Below are positions 12,301 to 23,707 of a DNA stretch of 64,000 nt, piece by piece. The notes under the pieces are model-generated. The model did not search any database. It saw only the letters and a program-made list of their open reading frames with translations, and was not told where the DNA came from. Where the stretch lies: the NCBI GenBank assembly GCA_033220425.1, contig CM065652.1:4402001-4466000 (forward strand), read 5' to 3'. Each line of letters starts with the position of its first letter. Within the stretch, counting starts at the first letter, position 1. Made by a program: the position numbers and the translations under genes. This DNA comes from Lepraria neglecta (taxonomy: Eukaryota; Ascomycota; Lecanoromycetes; Lecanorales; Stereocaulaceae).

Positions 12301-13546
12301 AACCCTACAATAGCCACAAGTCTGGCCTTAGAGAAGCAACGATACGGGTTGTGGACGGATCTGATGGCTTGAAGCCAATATCACCTATCAAGCCTCTTTC
12401 AATTCGTAAGAAGAGCGAATCGTCAACTCCTTCATCAGGATCGCCTCGACGTCCTACGCCAACGCAGCAACAACTATTCACGACGGAAGATCTGTATCGT
12501 CCCAAAGAAGGGCAACGCTCTGCAGGCCTCGCCCTCCTCGATCACCAAGAGCTTGACCCAATTGAAGAAGACGAGGGCAAGGAGAATTTCGACCCGGCAG
12601 ACCGAAGAGAGTATCTAGGACAGCCTAAGAAACGAAACTGGTTCCGTCGTCACCAAATCCAGCGAAGCCAGGACTACGACAAGCCTCTCCCACCCATAAG
12701 AGAAAACAGCGATCCTCAAATCCAAAAGCGCAAGAGCGGCGCCCCAAGTGAAGAGTCCCAAACCAGTGAACCAACAAAAGCCTCCGGCAAAGGTCGCTTC
12801 TTCAAGATCTTCACCAGCAAGCGTGACTCCAAGGACAGCCAGAAATCAGGCGATTACAACCTCGATGACGGCGAGAGCATCGATACTGCCGGCTCTTCTC
12901 GAAACTACAATCCACAGCAAGCTTACATGAGTGGTGGATTGCAGATTGTAAGCCACACCAGCGTCTTCAAACACAGCAAGCAATCGAGCAGAGACGACAA
13001 GTTAATGCCGCCACCACCAGTCCCCAGGACCATTCAACCACAGCATCAAAACTGGCTGGCGAGGTTCTTGAAGATTAAGCCTGCTGTAAGAGTGTTGTGC
13101 TTCCAGGTTTCGAAGGTCAGGGCGAGGAAAGAGGTGGCTGGTGTCTTTAGGGACTGGAGGAAGTTTGGGATGAGAGATATCGTAGTTGATAAAGAGGCTG
13201 GAAGAGTCTTTGTGAGGGTTGATGTCAAGAACTGTAAGTACCTTTCCCTTGTGATCCCCCTGTTTCTTTCGTCACTTAAGCCCCGTCCTTCCACTTTGAA
13301 ACGCCATGACTAACACACACTGTAGCCCTTCACATCCCCTCCCTCTCCCTCGCCTCCGAATTCCACACCCTCCTACACCGCGGCCGCCGCGCCAACCTGG
13401 CTATCGCACGCTTCACGCAGGAGAAAGGCGCGAAGTCTAGTTTCGAACGTATTATGGAGGCGCTCGAAGATGTGCTCAAGAGCAGGAGAATCGTTATTGA
13501 GGACAAAGCTATTGTTAGACAGATTAGGATCGGGGCTGGGATGTGA
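9318..13546 (+). CDS. HSL1: Serine/threonine kinase of the Hsl1/Gin4/Kcc4 (NIM1-related) family
   Basis: Four exons (9318-9937, 9993-10730, 10784-13233, 13326-13546) give 1,342 residues with consistent phases and consensus splice sites. The kinase domain spans about residues 114-390. It shows the Gly loop GKTIGKGASGRVRKA, the catalytic loop CHRDLKPENILM, VDFG and an activation segment SCGSPHYASPE. A very long basic, Ser-rich tail follows and ends in a KA1-like module (FRDWRKFGMRDIVVDKEAGR...SSFERIMEALEDVLKSRR), which in this family binds membrane phospholipids at the bud neck or septum. Yeast Hsl1 and fission yeast Cdr1/Cdr2 relieve Wee1/Swe1 inhibition at mitotic entry, so a morphogenesis/cell-cycle role is expected. 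I chose the ATG at 9318 because the frame has no earlier ATG after its upstream stop. Confidence 0.92.
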
Positions 13547-14121
13547 TGCGCGGATGTGGAGATGTGGATGTGCCGTTATGTCGTGCCTTCTTCATGCTCT
13601 CGACACCTGTTCTTGGCCTTCTGAGCTGCAGAGAAGGGGAATATAGAAAGGAGACGTGAAGAGCTTTACATGATTGGTGATTGGCATTTGCCTTGTGCGT
13701 TTTATAAAAAGACGGAAGGGAAAAGGTCAAAGGAGGTGGTTTGCTGCTTGCCAAATTCTTTCTTGTAATAATAAGACGCTGGATATGTGAGCGAGGGGGA
13801 CGAAGGATGGATAGACGCGTTCGTAATAATCGTAAATGCAAATATGTACGCATACCATGGTTTTTCGCATCAACAGATACTTCTCGTTTTGCAAGGCTTT
13901 GTATTGATAAGCCTTTTCGAATGAATGACGGCCCACCTGATGTGGTGCACAAATGTCTGAGAGAGCCAGCCAGATGATTATGAGTTGATTCCGATCTATG
14001 CAATTTGGTCCCTCTATTCTGGTCCGTACAGCTGAGGCTGGTGACAACGGTCTAGACGTTCATGCTCCGCTATGCCGGTAGACATCGTACTATACAATGC
14101 ATCAAGATCTTTGTATGCTAA
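13547..14121. other. convergent 3' intergenic region
   Basis: This interval separates the 3' ends of the kinase gene and UBP6. It probably holds both 3' UTRs. No other gene is seen. Confidence 0.7.
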
Positions 14122-16023
14122 CTAGCCCGTCATGGGCACATCCTCCTTAACCTCCTCAGCAGTTGGCAGATCGATAGCACGGTAGAGGAGGATCAGAGCG
14201 GAGTGGCTCTCTCCTGCACAATCCATTAGCATGAATCCCATCAAACCCAAACGGTAGGATAGGAGCAGAACAAACCACCACCACTCAACCCCTCAATCTT
14301 CTCCGCCTCAACCTCAGAAACCTTGTCATCATTAAACCACCACCACTTCCCATCCTCCTCCTTCCTCTTCCCGCTTTTGGGATCCAAAGCCCCCTGCTTC
14401 TTCACATAACTAGTATAATGCCCGCTATCAGCACTAGCACCCTGATGCGTCACCACTCCCCTCAACTCATAAAGTCCACTCTTATTCGAGCCCTCGTCAG
14501 CAGCTAGTTCGGGGTTGATGAGCGCGAAGAGTTCTTTCTTTGCAGCGAGTATGGAGACCGCTTGCTCGGCTTCGAATTCGGCGTCGGTTTTGTAGACTGC
14601 TTCTTCTACCACTTCTTTGGAATCGCTTTTCTTTTCGGCGGCTTTGTCTTTCACGAGTTTTATTTCGTCGGCGGGACCTTTTCCTTTCGCGGCGTCGGCG
14701 GCGCGGTCTTCTTCTTGCTTGTGGGCCAGATTTTGTCTCTTTCTTGCACGGTTGACGTCTTCTTCGTCTTTGCGGACTTCGCGAACTTTATCTCGCACTG
14801 GCACGAGCTGCTTTCGCAGCGTCTCTGTACAGAATTCCACGACGTCGAGCTCGGCGGGGAATGTGACTTTCTTCATGATCTTGGTCTTCTTTTTGATATC
14901 TTTGCGCCAGAAGAAGCGGACGAAATGCACGGTGAGGTACTTGGGTAGGCGGGATATGCGTGATGTTTTTGAGTAGATGGCATCGCGGTTGAGGGTAGGG
15001 GAGTTCTTCTCGATTTTCTCCGTGAGGCCTTTGAGGATGCCGTCGCGGAGGTGGGAAGTTTCTTTTTCGATGTGGCAATCTAGTTTTAGGAAGACGTCGG
15101 AGCTTTCGACTGGGGCTTCGCCTGCTTCGATTGCTTGGGGCTCATCGCAGGTTAAGGTCGAGGAGAAGCGGCCGGCGAGGTATTTGTCTATGAAGGAGAT
15201 TTCTTCTGCGGCTTTTTGGTCTTGCGAGGAGGAGGATGAGGTGGACGGCGCCTCAGTAGCTTTGATTTTCAGCTTTTGCCGCAGCTGGGATATGATCTGT
15301 GTCCAGGCTTCTTCGGCATCTTGCTGTGCGTAGCCGTGACCTGTCTTAGACTTCTCGGCAAATTGGGGGAACGTAGTTTGTAAAGCGTTGAGGAACATGA
15401 GTGGTGGGAAGCCTTCTTGTGTTTCGGACATTTGCTTGTAGAGATCTCGAAGGGAGCTCGTGATGTCGACTGACAAATTTCCTGGTAGACCAAGCTGAGT
15501 GAACTGGCTCAGGTCCGGACCCCGAGATGGCCCTGCACCTCCTGCGTATTTAAGCAGCTGCTCTTGTAACTCAGGCACAGCGCGTAATGTCTGCAACGTC
15601 GAATTCATATAGCACGTATTCCCCAGATTCTGTAGACCAGCAGGCGTTGCTCCTTCTTGTTGGGCAATTTCTGCATCGGTCATATCCTCCATGAACTTCA
15701 TCTTCCCTTTCGGGCGTTCAAGTGCAGGGGTTCCCTCTGCAGGCGTTCCCATCATTATGAATGTTTGCCCTGGCTTTGCCCCGAGCTTGGAGAGCTCGGT
15801 GTCATCTTTCAGTTGGCCACCCTTGACGAGAATCTTCTGGCGGTCTGGCTCGACGCCTGTGAGGGAGTAGAGCTGGTATTTGAAGGTCTCTCCGGTGGAG
15901 GTATGGTCGAGCTCGACTTCATGCTTTTTACCTTGGTGCTTTACAAATACTTTGGTAGACGTTGTGAGCTTGCGGTTACTTAATTTTGCGGGGGCAAAGA
16001 GTTTTACCTTGAATACTCGACAT
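14122..16023 (-). CDS. UBP6: Ubiquitin carboxyl-terminal hydrolase 6 (USP14/Ubp6)
   Basis: Three exons on the minus strand (16023-16008, 15949-14276, 14213-14122) give 593 residues. The first exon is only 16 nt (MSSIQ). Residues ~1-75 form the ubiquitin-like domain that docks on proteasome subunit Rpn1. The USP catalytic domain follows, with the Cys box GLQNLGNTCYMNST and the His box GVVTHQGASADSGHYTSYV. The conserved ending (GGGESHSALILLYRAI) appears only after splicing out a 62-nt intron (14214-14275); reading through it would give an aberrant tail. Role: proteasome-bound deubiquitinase that trims chains and recycles ubiquitin. The low-complexity region rich in Lys/Glu/Ala between the boxes is a normal fungal insertion. 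The gene is transcribed divergently from ARPC4. Confidence 0.95.
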
Positions 16024-16310
16024 CTTGGATATGTTTCACTGCGAGTGCTAAAGTGTGGAGGGAAGGTGGTTGGAAGGGATATTTTGAGGAAGTTATGAGC
16101 CTTCTGGCGCAGGAGGCAAACAAAGCGCCAAGACTTTTCTCCAGCCGGAGTTTCTCCGTTTTCCAAGCTCAGGCATCTCTGTGTACGCAATTGTTTTTTG
16201 GAAGAGCCTCGGAAGCCAGTCTTCAGTGAATGAATGGTATAGCTACAAACCATACTTCCTGCATGATAGTGAGCTGGGGCTAGTAACATTCGCCCCTTCG
16301 AGCCACATCA
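16024..16310. promoter_or_regulatory. shared divergent promoter of UBP6 and ARPC4
   Basis: Only 287 bp separate the two start codons, which point away from each other, so both promoters and 5' UTRs must lie within or overlap this interval or extend into the other gene. I could not name specific sites. Confidence 0.55.
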
Positions 16311-17062
16311 ATGGTACGACCACCAATGTTCTCCGCTATAGCAACTAATGCGTTCTCCAGTCTCAATCCCTCCGCCCCTACCTCCTCTGCGTCCGTTCCT
16401 CCCTTACCGCCGCCCTCTCGCTCTCAAACTTCGCCTCTCAGGCATCAGAACGGCACAATGTTCCCGAGATTGAAGCTGCCAGCTCCCCCGAAGTCCTCCT
16501 CAATCCTCTCACCGTCTCCCGCAATGAGAACGAGAAAGTCTTGATCGAGCCGAGCATTAACAGCGTACGAGTTAGCATCAAGATCAAGCAAGCAGACGAG
16601 ATAGAGAACATCTTGGTGCATAAGTTCACGAGGTTCTTGACACAGAGAGCGGAGGCTTTCTTTATATTACGTAGGAAACCTGTTAAGGTATGCCGGTGCC
16701 TTTACGTAGTCTGCATGAAAGCATATACTAAGGAGTGCATCTAGAGCTATGACATCTCTTTCCTGATTACGAATACTCATACAGAAGAGATGCTGAAGCA
16801 CAAGCTGGTTGACTTCATCATACAATTCATGGAGGAGGTGGATAAAGAGATATCGGAGATGAAGCTTTTCGTAAGTCTTGGGAGCTGCAAAGGCTCTTCT
16901 CAAGAGGACTTGCCTATGTCATCTCCATGCCGCTACATTGATCTAATTGTTGGTATAGCTGAATGCACGAGCAAGATTCGTTGCCGAATCGTTCCTGACG
17001 CCTGTATGTTCCCCTGCACCATTTATATATGTCAGGCTAATATGTGGCTGCAGTTCGACTAG
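16311..17062 (+). CDS. ARPC4: Arp2/3 complex subunit 4 (ARPC4, p20)
   Basis: Five exons (16311-16313, 16361-16687, 16745-16870, 16959-17003, 17054-17062) give 169 residues, against 168 in human ARPC4. The first exon is just the ATG. After a 47-nt intron the conserved N-terminus SQSLRPYL follows, then [36 protein letters not shown] and [12 protein letters not shown]. The next exons supply [34 protein letters not shown] and [15 protein letters not shown]. The last exon is 9 nt (Phe-Asp-stop). ARPC4 forms the structural core of the Arp2/3 complex with ARPC2 and nucleates branched actin, acting in endocytosis and hyphal polarity. Every junction keeps frame and has GT-AG ends. Confidence 0.95.
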
Positions 17063-19105
17063 CGTCTGTGTATCACATAGATGTATCATGTATTATGGCT
17101 CATGACACTCCCAAAAATAGCAAACCTTCATTGTCGTTCACAGGCGCATTTAGATGGCACTTTCTCTGACTAATGATCGCATGCTTGCTTGGTTGGAACA
17201 CCAACACATGTTTCAATGCACCCACCCATCGCAGCCTGCATTAGATTTCAGCTTGGCTAATAGGAGTCTAGGTTGTCAATTGTAGTCCCAAACTGCCATA
17301 CGACTTCGAGAAGCGATTTTGGTGGACTTGGGATTATGAAATGACAACATAAGCCAGTACGTACGCTCTTTTGACTGTGTACATGAAACTGCCCCCATAG
17401 CCGCCCATTGACCCTCTCCCCCAGACCCAACAATGCTATCCCAATAAAAACTTTGAGCTTTGCCACCATATTATGTGCGATATGGATGTCCTGTGTTGAA
17501 CAGCCTTGCTACGCATCTCATGTTGCTATGCCATGCTCGCTGGGTTCCTTGCACTGCGTGTTTGAAATGTATAGTGCTTTTGTTCCCTTCATGCCTATAT
17601 GCTCTTGACAGGCCTCCTATTGCTAATCATCGATCTACTGGGCAAGCTCGGCAAGCACGGCAAGCACCTGGAATACATGGTTAAAAGACCCTCCACAAGT
17701 TTATGGACACTTTGGAATCCAAACATGCCTGATGCCCTTCTGATTATATTCAATTGTGACTATTGGAGCTTCAGGCCGGCTTTTAACCATAGTAGGTCTT
17801 TATCCAGTGGAATATAACCGAGTAACAGGTACGAAGAGGAGCGTTGGACGGTCCTGGCTTCAGGTGAAAGACCTCGCGACATCCGCTTTTAAATATGTCG
17901 ATGCCGGTGTATGCTTGCATGTAAGCTCTTGCTTTGCATGAACACCTTGATTGAATTCTCGATTGTTACGGTGTAGGCCCGATTGATTCGCTGTCTCGTC
18001 GACCTGGACCAGCTGATGGAGATGTTTCATTTCCTCAGCCATAGTCTCAGACTCTATTTGTGAGCTTTCTGCCCTGGCATAAAGGGGTCATTATAATTCC
18101 CAGGCCATGCAACTGGGTGGAAAGTCCCTGGCATGGAACATACACGATTGACCAATGTGAGCCTTCAAAGTATGCTGTAGCAGTCGTTGACCGCTACCAG
18201 AAGCCCGCCCTTGTGCGAATCCTCGAGGAGGATAGCTGTAGCTACGGTTAGCTTGACCCCTTATCCACTGGAAGGAAATACTTACACTTCACTTGGCTTG
18301 CTCGCAAAACCTTTTGCTTAGTCGGAGCCTATGTGTATGAGATCTTACCAGTTGGACTTGGAGACCCTCTCGCTTGCTGGAATATCAGAGCACTCGCAGC
18401 TCCTCGGAAGGACTGCGGGCCACATCACTAGCGTGTTTTTGAAATTGATATTGTACACAAAGCTCATTTTCTTCCTCCAACACCGCCTACACCACAACAT
18501 CAACCATCCGGACGCATCAAAACACAGCTGTAATTGATGGTGCAGCCACTAGCATATCCTTCTACCTCTCTTTGAGACATTTCCGGCAGTGTCCAGCACT
18601 GTGAGGAGTGGTCGGCAGTCTCTAGTTCCAAGATCACCTCACCACGACTTTTGGTGCGCCTGGTATCCAGACAACGCTTTCCTCCTCCGGTGTCCAGACA
18701 GCTCTTACTCCCTCTCAGTAAGTAGATATTCTTTTTCTCTGCTCTTTCCTATCACCAGATGTCCCTCGATCTCCCCCTTTCCCCCAGAATTGCCCCATCC
18801 AATGGCATCAAGTCGAGGTCACTCTGATGGGGACCATCCTATCAGTTCTCATCCAATATGAAGGCTCAGACGAAGTCAATTGCTAACTCGTGGAAAGAAA
18901 TTCATTGCAGAAAAGGACCCAGGACGTACCCTTTCATCGTGTCTTTGTCTGTAAGCCCTCAATGTCCTTTTCCAGTCACCAAATCGACTAGCTGCCTCCA
19001 GAGGTGTCCAAGATGACTGAGCAATGCTACCTCCAATACACCTATTCTTTTGAAACTGCTCATTTTTGTGCCTTTAGTTCCATAGCATAGTCATCGTTTG
19101 CCGAT
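17063..19105. other. intergenic region, no supportable gene
   Basis: About 2 kb without a recognisable protein or RNA. A small triplication of CAAGC(T/A)CGG-like units lies at about 17640-17665. The last 400 bp are rich in C/T stretches (for example 18770-18790) as in leaders of the downstream RRM gene. Confidence 0.6.
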
Positions 19106-22100
19106 ATGGATTCGGCCAAGTCTCCACAGGAGATTTCAGCCCGTCGATCATCATCATCTGTGGCGACGCAGACAAATGCAGTCACCAATAAGCCAATCAC
19201 AGCGGCTGGGCCTAGCGGCTCTGCATATTCACATCATCAAGTCCGAAGCCCACCAAGGCTGAATCCCGCCGCTCCAGTGTTCCGTTCATTTCAACCACAG
19301 ACGCCTCAAATCTTGCGACGATTTCGTCCGACTGTCGGAGACGCACCAGACGAAGACAGTCCGCACTTCCCAAAGAAAGACCCGTACTACCCACCTCCAG
19401 ACACATTCTGGTCACCGCCTCAATCTCCAAACCAACTCCCTGCTGACGCTGAATCCTCTTCTGGGGGTCAGGCAACGCCTATTCAGGTGAGAGAACCTTA
19501 TTCACTTACCATTTTCAACACTCACGTCTAATATCACAGACAATGCGTTCAACACCACCAACACCACGAAATTGCCATGGAGTGAGTCACCCACCTGCAG
19601 GACATCTCCCAGTCGCACTCCCATACGGACTCTTTGGCCCTCCTGCTTTCCCCAATAGTTCGTTACCAGGTTTCCAAGATACCGAAGCAGATCTGCAGGC
19701 TGCTGAGGCTGCTGAAGCTTTTGCTAATATGCGCCTCGATCAACAAACTCATTCAGCTCGTGACAACAACCGTCCCGGAGTCAACACGACCCCTCAAAAC
19801 ACTGCGAACCAGTCTTTTTCAGACCGTGACCGCGCGGTACCTGGGTCCAATACGATGGCCCAAAACAATGCGAACCAGTCTTTTTTAGGCCGCGATCGCG
19901 CCGTACCTGAAGCCAACACGATGGTACGGGACGCATCACTCCAGTCATCAATGCAAGAGAGCACGTACAGCTCAATCCGCCCCGGCGGGGGAGTTGCAGT
20001 AAGTGAGACTGATCACTCAATGCCCGTAATGCTACAGCATCAGACGCATAATTTCTCCCAGCTTGCATCAGCTCGGCGGATCCATGACTGGAACAATTCA
20101 GTCTTCGATGATCGTTGGGTCAAGACTCCTGCAGAGATGTATCATCACGGTGGCCGCACCATTTCTGTCAACACGGCCGATCCACGTCGACAATCAGTAT
20201 CCAGCCGCGCCGAGAGACCTGTCGCTCAGAGAACAATCTATCAACCCTCGTCACAGCAGAATCGAGATGGCAACAACACCCACGCAGAGAGCACTGCTCA
20301 GGAAATAATAGAGACCCTACCTTCGACAACGTACAATCCAAGAAATGAGCGCCGTCCCACTCGCAATGTGGATCAAACCCCCAATTCTTTTTTAGGAGAT
20401 CCTGAGTCCTGTCAGCCTACTAATACTAGTCTAGATGGGGCTCTTGAGACGTGCTCTGCATACATGGCTCTTATGCCCACTGCCGAAGAGTGTCGCGAAG
20501 AACGAGAACGGTCAGCTTGAATAGCATTATGTGTTGTTATGAATGCTAACAATGTTTCACAGAATTGTTCCTGTGCCTCTAGAAGCAGCGAGAATGGCCG
20601 CATGTGTTCGTGAGCTGGACAAGATCTCTGAATCCATACCCCTGGATATTACTGAACCTCACGTGGTTTATCAGTATCTATGTGAACATGTCTTCCATGA
20701 GAGATTACCCACTCCAATCCGAGGCCCAGAGGGAGACAAATTGACAAAGCATGACGGGAAGCTTATCACCCTTCGAGCACTTAGAGACAAATTGCTTGCA
20801 GACATGGACGATCTCGTTGCTTACGTGTTGTCACCTGGCGGTGAGGGTTTTCGCTTGAGGGCAAAGGAACGCCTCGCCAATTCCTCAGCCGAAGGGACCA
20901 GTTCCAACACAAGCGCTCGTGGTGCTTATTCCTCGCCCAGCCAACCTTTCGATGAGCAGATTACAGCCGTCAAGAACCACAATTCCAACCGTATTCAGCT
21001 CCAGTCGCAAGGAGAAACCTCGGACATGCCTGTCAATCAGCGTCGCGACCTGAGGCCAAAGACCACAATCGAAGAGGCCGTGACCCAGCAAAACATCTAT
21101 GTCGATCGTTGTGGTTCCCCAGAGAAGAATCATCAAGGTGGCTTCGCAGAGGCTGGCACTATGAGGAAAGCTCATGTCGAGCGACTTCGTGCGAGCACCG
21201 TAAGTAGGGCCAAAGGACATCGAAAAATTGCATTTTCGTCCACTGCAGCTCCCAATCTCCCCGCAGCCAGCGAGCAAAACATTCCGCGTGCCCATCATCG
21301 CCGCACGACTAACACTGCTGATGCCAAACAGGAGCGCACCTCCGCACCGAACCCCAGCAATGAGCCTCGCGCTGACATGAGCGCCGGACAAGCTGGGCCT
21401 CAGCCTTTCCTCCCATTCGGCGTGCCTGCACAATATCAATATGGTGCATATCCTGGTACGGTATTTGCCGCACCTGGGTATCATGGTCAGATGCCACAAA
21501 TTCAGCAGCCATGGGCCCAGCAGCAGTGGGCATTTCAACAGCAAGCCGCCGCTTTTCAACACCCTGCCTTTGCAGCTGGTCAGCCTATGACACACGGCTA
21601 TCCGTTTTGGCAGCCAACCTTCTCACAGCCTGCTCCAGGCTATCCAGGGAACCAGCACCCCATGACAGTCCATTCTGGTTACGTCCCTCCTCCAATGCCG
21701 TTTGGTGTGAACACTATTGTACGTCCTGCCGCAGGCGCCCGTGTTGCTCCATTGTTTGCTGAAAAGTTTGCTCCCCAGGATCCTATGAGCGCTCAAACGC
21801 GCGAACTCCCCACTGCAATCATTCAGAACACCGAGTGGCAGAATCGTTACGGTCCTCTGCCCGCCGTCGTACCCGATGTGCCAGTGTTGCCTTATCGCCC
21901 AGGCTCTGATACCATGTATCCACGTTCCACCGGCACCGCCAGTGTTCGATTCCAGAATCTCACACGCGACGATCCTCCTAGCCGTTACGTGGCTACCGCG
22001 GAAGAGAATGTGCCATTCGCAGAGAATGCGAGGAACTCCCAGCCGGGGAAATGGGGGGTGGTGAAAGTTGGTAATGTAAGTATCAGGGATTATGGATTCA

Positions 22101-23707
22101 TGTAGTGAAGGAGAAATGATTCTTCTAGCTACTCTTGTCTTGAACTTTTTCATGTGTTGCGGAACAAACCGAACACACAGGATTGGGCCCGGCTTAATTC
22201 AGACGGAGTCTTTGGACAAACGTACCTTGCTGCCATGGCTTCATGCCCCTTTTCTACTCATTAACTTGCGTGTACTTTTAGCCTGCATTGCACATCAGCC
22301 AGAAACTACTCTACTCTTTGATACCAACCCTCGTGCGACATCTGAATGCTGCTGAAGTCGGCTGTGATGATGATACACATGCCGACAACTCCACGAGTCT
22401 TTTACATGCGGAAGCTCTCTCTATCTCTTGTTGTCCGTCACCAAATATACACCTTGCTAATTCTCATGCCCCCTACAGATCCCCTACGACCTAACCAAAG
22501 CCGCTCTCCTAAACCTCCTCGGTCCCCACGCCAAGATCATCACTGCTGATCTTGGTCCTGCCGTACACATCATCATGGACCGTTCAACCGGCAAGACAAT
22601 GGACTGCTACGTTGAATTCTTCTCCACGCCCGACGCCAAAGCTTGCGTCAACTCCCTCAATCTCCGTCCCACCGGGCAAAATAGAATTGGTGATCGTGTC
22701 GTGGACATCATTATGAGCAGCCAAGATGAGTTGTTGAGAGAATTGTTTCCAAAGGCAAAGATGGTGACGTGGGAGGGCGCGAAGCCAGTCATTCAGAAGC
22801 CTCCTACAGGCGACATGTTCAATACGGGCTTCAAGGCATTTGTTAGCTCTGAAGAGTTGGGATGCTTGGTTAGGCATGCTGAGCAGCCTCATCGCGTGAG
22901 TACCTTTCACAATGCTATACTATTACTACGTATTTGCGGCTGCTGACTTTTAAATCCAGTCAAACTACACCCAACGCTCCCCTCAACGCACCTATGAAGC
23001 GCTCATCTCCCTCCTCGCCAAATTTCCCTGGTCAGCTGTTGATTACTACACCCTGGCCGCACGCACCCAGATCTTCCAAGCAACTCGTCAAATGCTTCAC
23101 ATCCTCTCCATCAATATCCGTAAATCCTACACCACGCCTGTCGCTGCCTTTAGCTCCCTAAGCATGCATGGAGGCGGTCAAGTCAGCCATGGAGGTGTTC
23201 CGCTCTTGACAGAACAATTGTTGAAGGATTTCTTGCTAGCGGGCTTGAATGCACCAGGCTTTAGTGAGAAGCAGCGTTGGGAGTTGTTCGACATGAGCGA
23301 CTATGCGAAGCGTCAGTTTCGTGTTAGTCCGCTCTTGCAGCACTGGCCCTTTGAAGTGTTGGGTCGGAAGCCGCATATGGAGGACGACGTTGTGGACGTA
23401 AGCCGCCACCCATGCCCTCCGCTCCCACTACTAGTCCGAGTTCCTCGCTAACGCAATTCAATAGTTCTACGCAGAAGTCATCACCAACAGCCCCATTACC
23501 ACCCACCCAAACCCCGACTCTCCCTTCGGCAGCCTGCACACCGTCACTGAAAATGTTGATCTCGACTCGCAGACCATGGAGAAGGTTGGAGAAATGGAGC
23601 GCAAGATGCTCTTCGCTATGATGGAGGCCTTCATTAAGGGCGATATGGGGGACGAGATGATGGATGTGTGGGCTTGGTGCCACGGAGATCTCAAGGAGGA
23701 GAGTTGA
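19106..23707 (+). CDS. Large low-complexity protein with C-terminal RRM domain
   Basis: Six exons (19106-19486, 19540-20510, 20563-22075, 22479-22895, 22960-23397, 23465-23707) give 1,320 residues with matching phases. Most of the protein is Ser/Pro/Gln-rich and likely disordered, with a Pro/Tyr/Gln/Phe-rich stretch near 21400-21660. The RRM begins at WGVVKVGNIPYDLTKAALL (split by an intron at Asn) and continues as CYVEFFSTPDAKACVNSLN, about residues 948-1030. A helical C-terminal domain follows with RTYEALISLLAKFPWSA and ends MMDVWAWCHGDLKEES. Intron 3 is 403 nt, much longer than the rest, so an extra or alternative exon could hide there. The second donor (GTCAGC) is weak. Likely an RNA-binding regulator; I do not recognise a named orthologue. 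Confidence 0.8.
19772..19932 (+). repeat. 66-nt coding tandem repeat in the RRM protein
   Basis: A 22-residue unit containing NANQSF, RDRAVP and NTM is repeated about 2.5 times. The DNA GCGAACCAGTCTTTT recurs at 19804 and 19870, exactly 66 nt apart. It adds to the disordered N-terminal half and could vary in copy number. Confidence 0.8.

Noticed and set aside
14540-15333. Several plus-strand frames over 100 residues inside UBP6
   Set aside because: They are antisense shadows of the UBP6 coding region, caused by its skewed codon usage.
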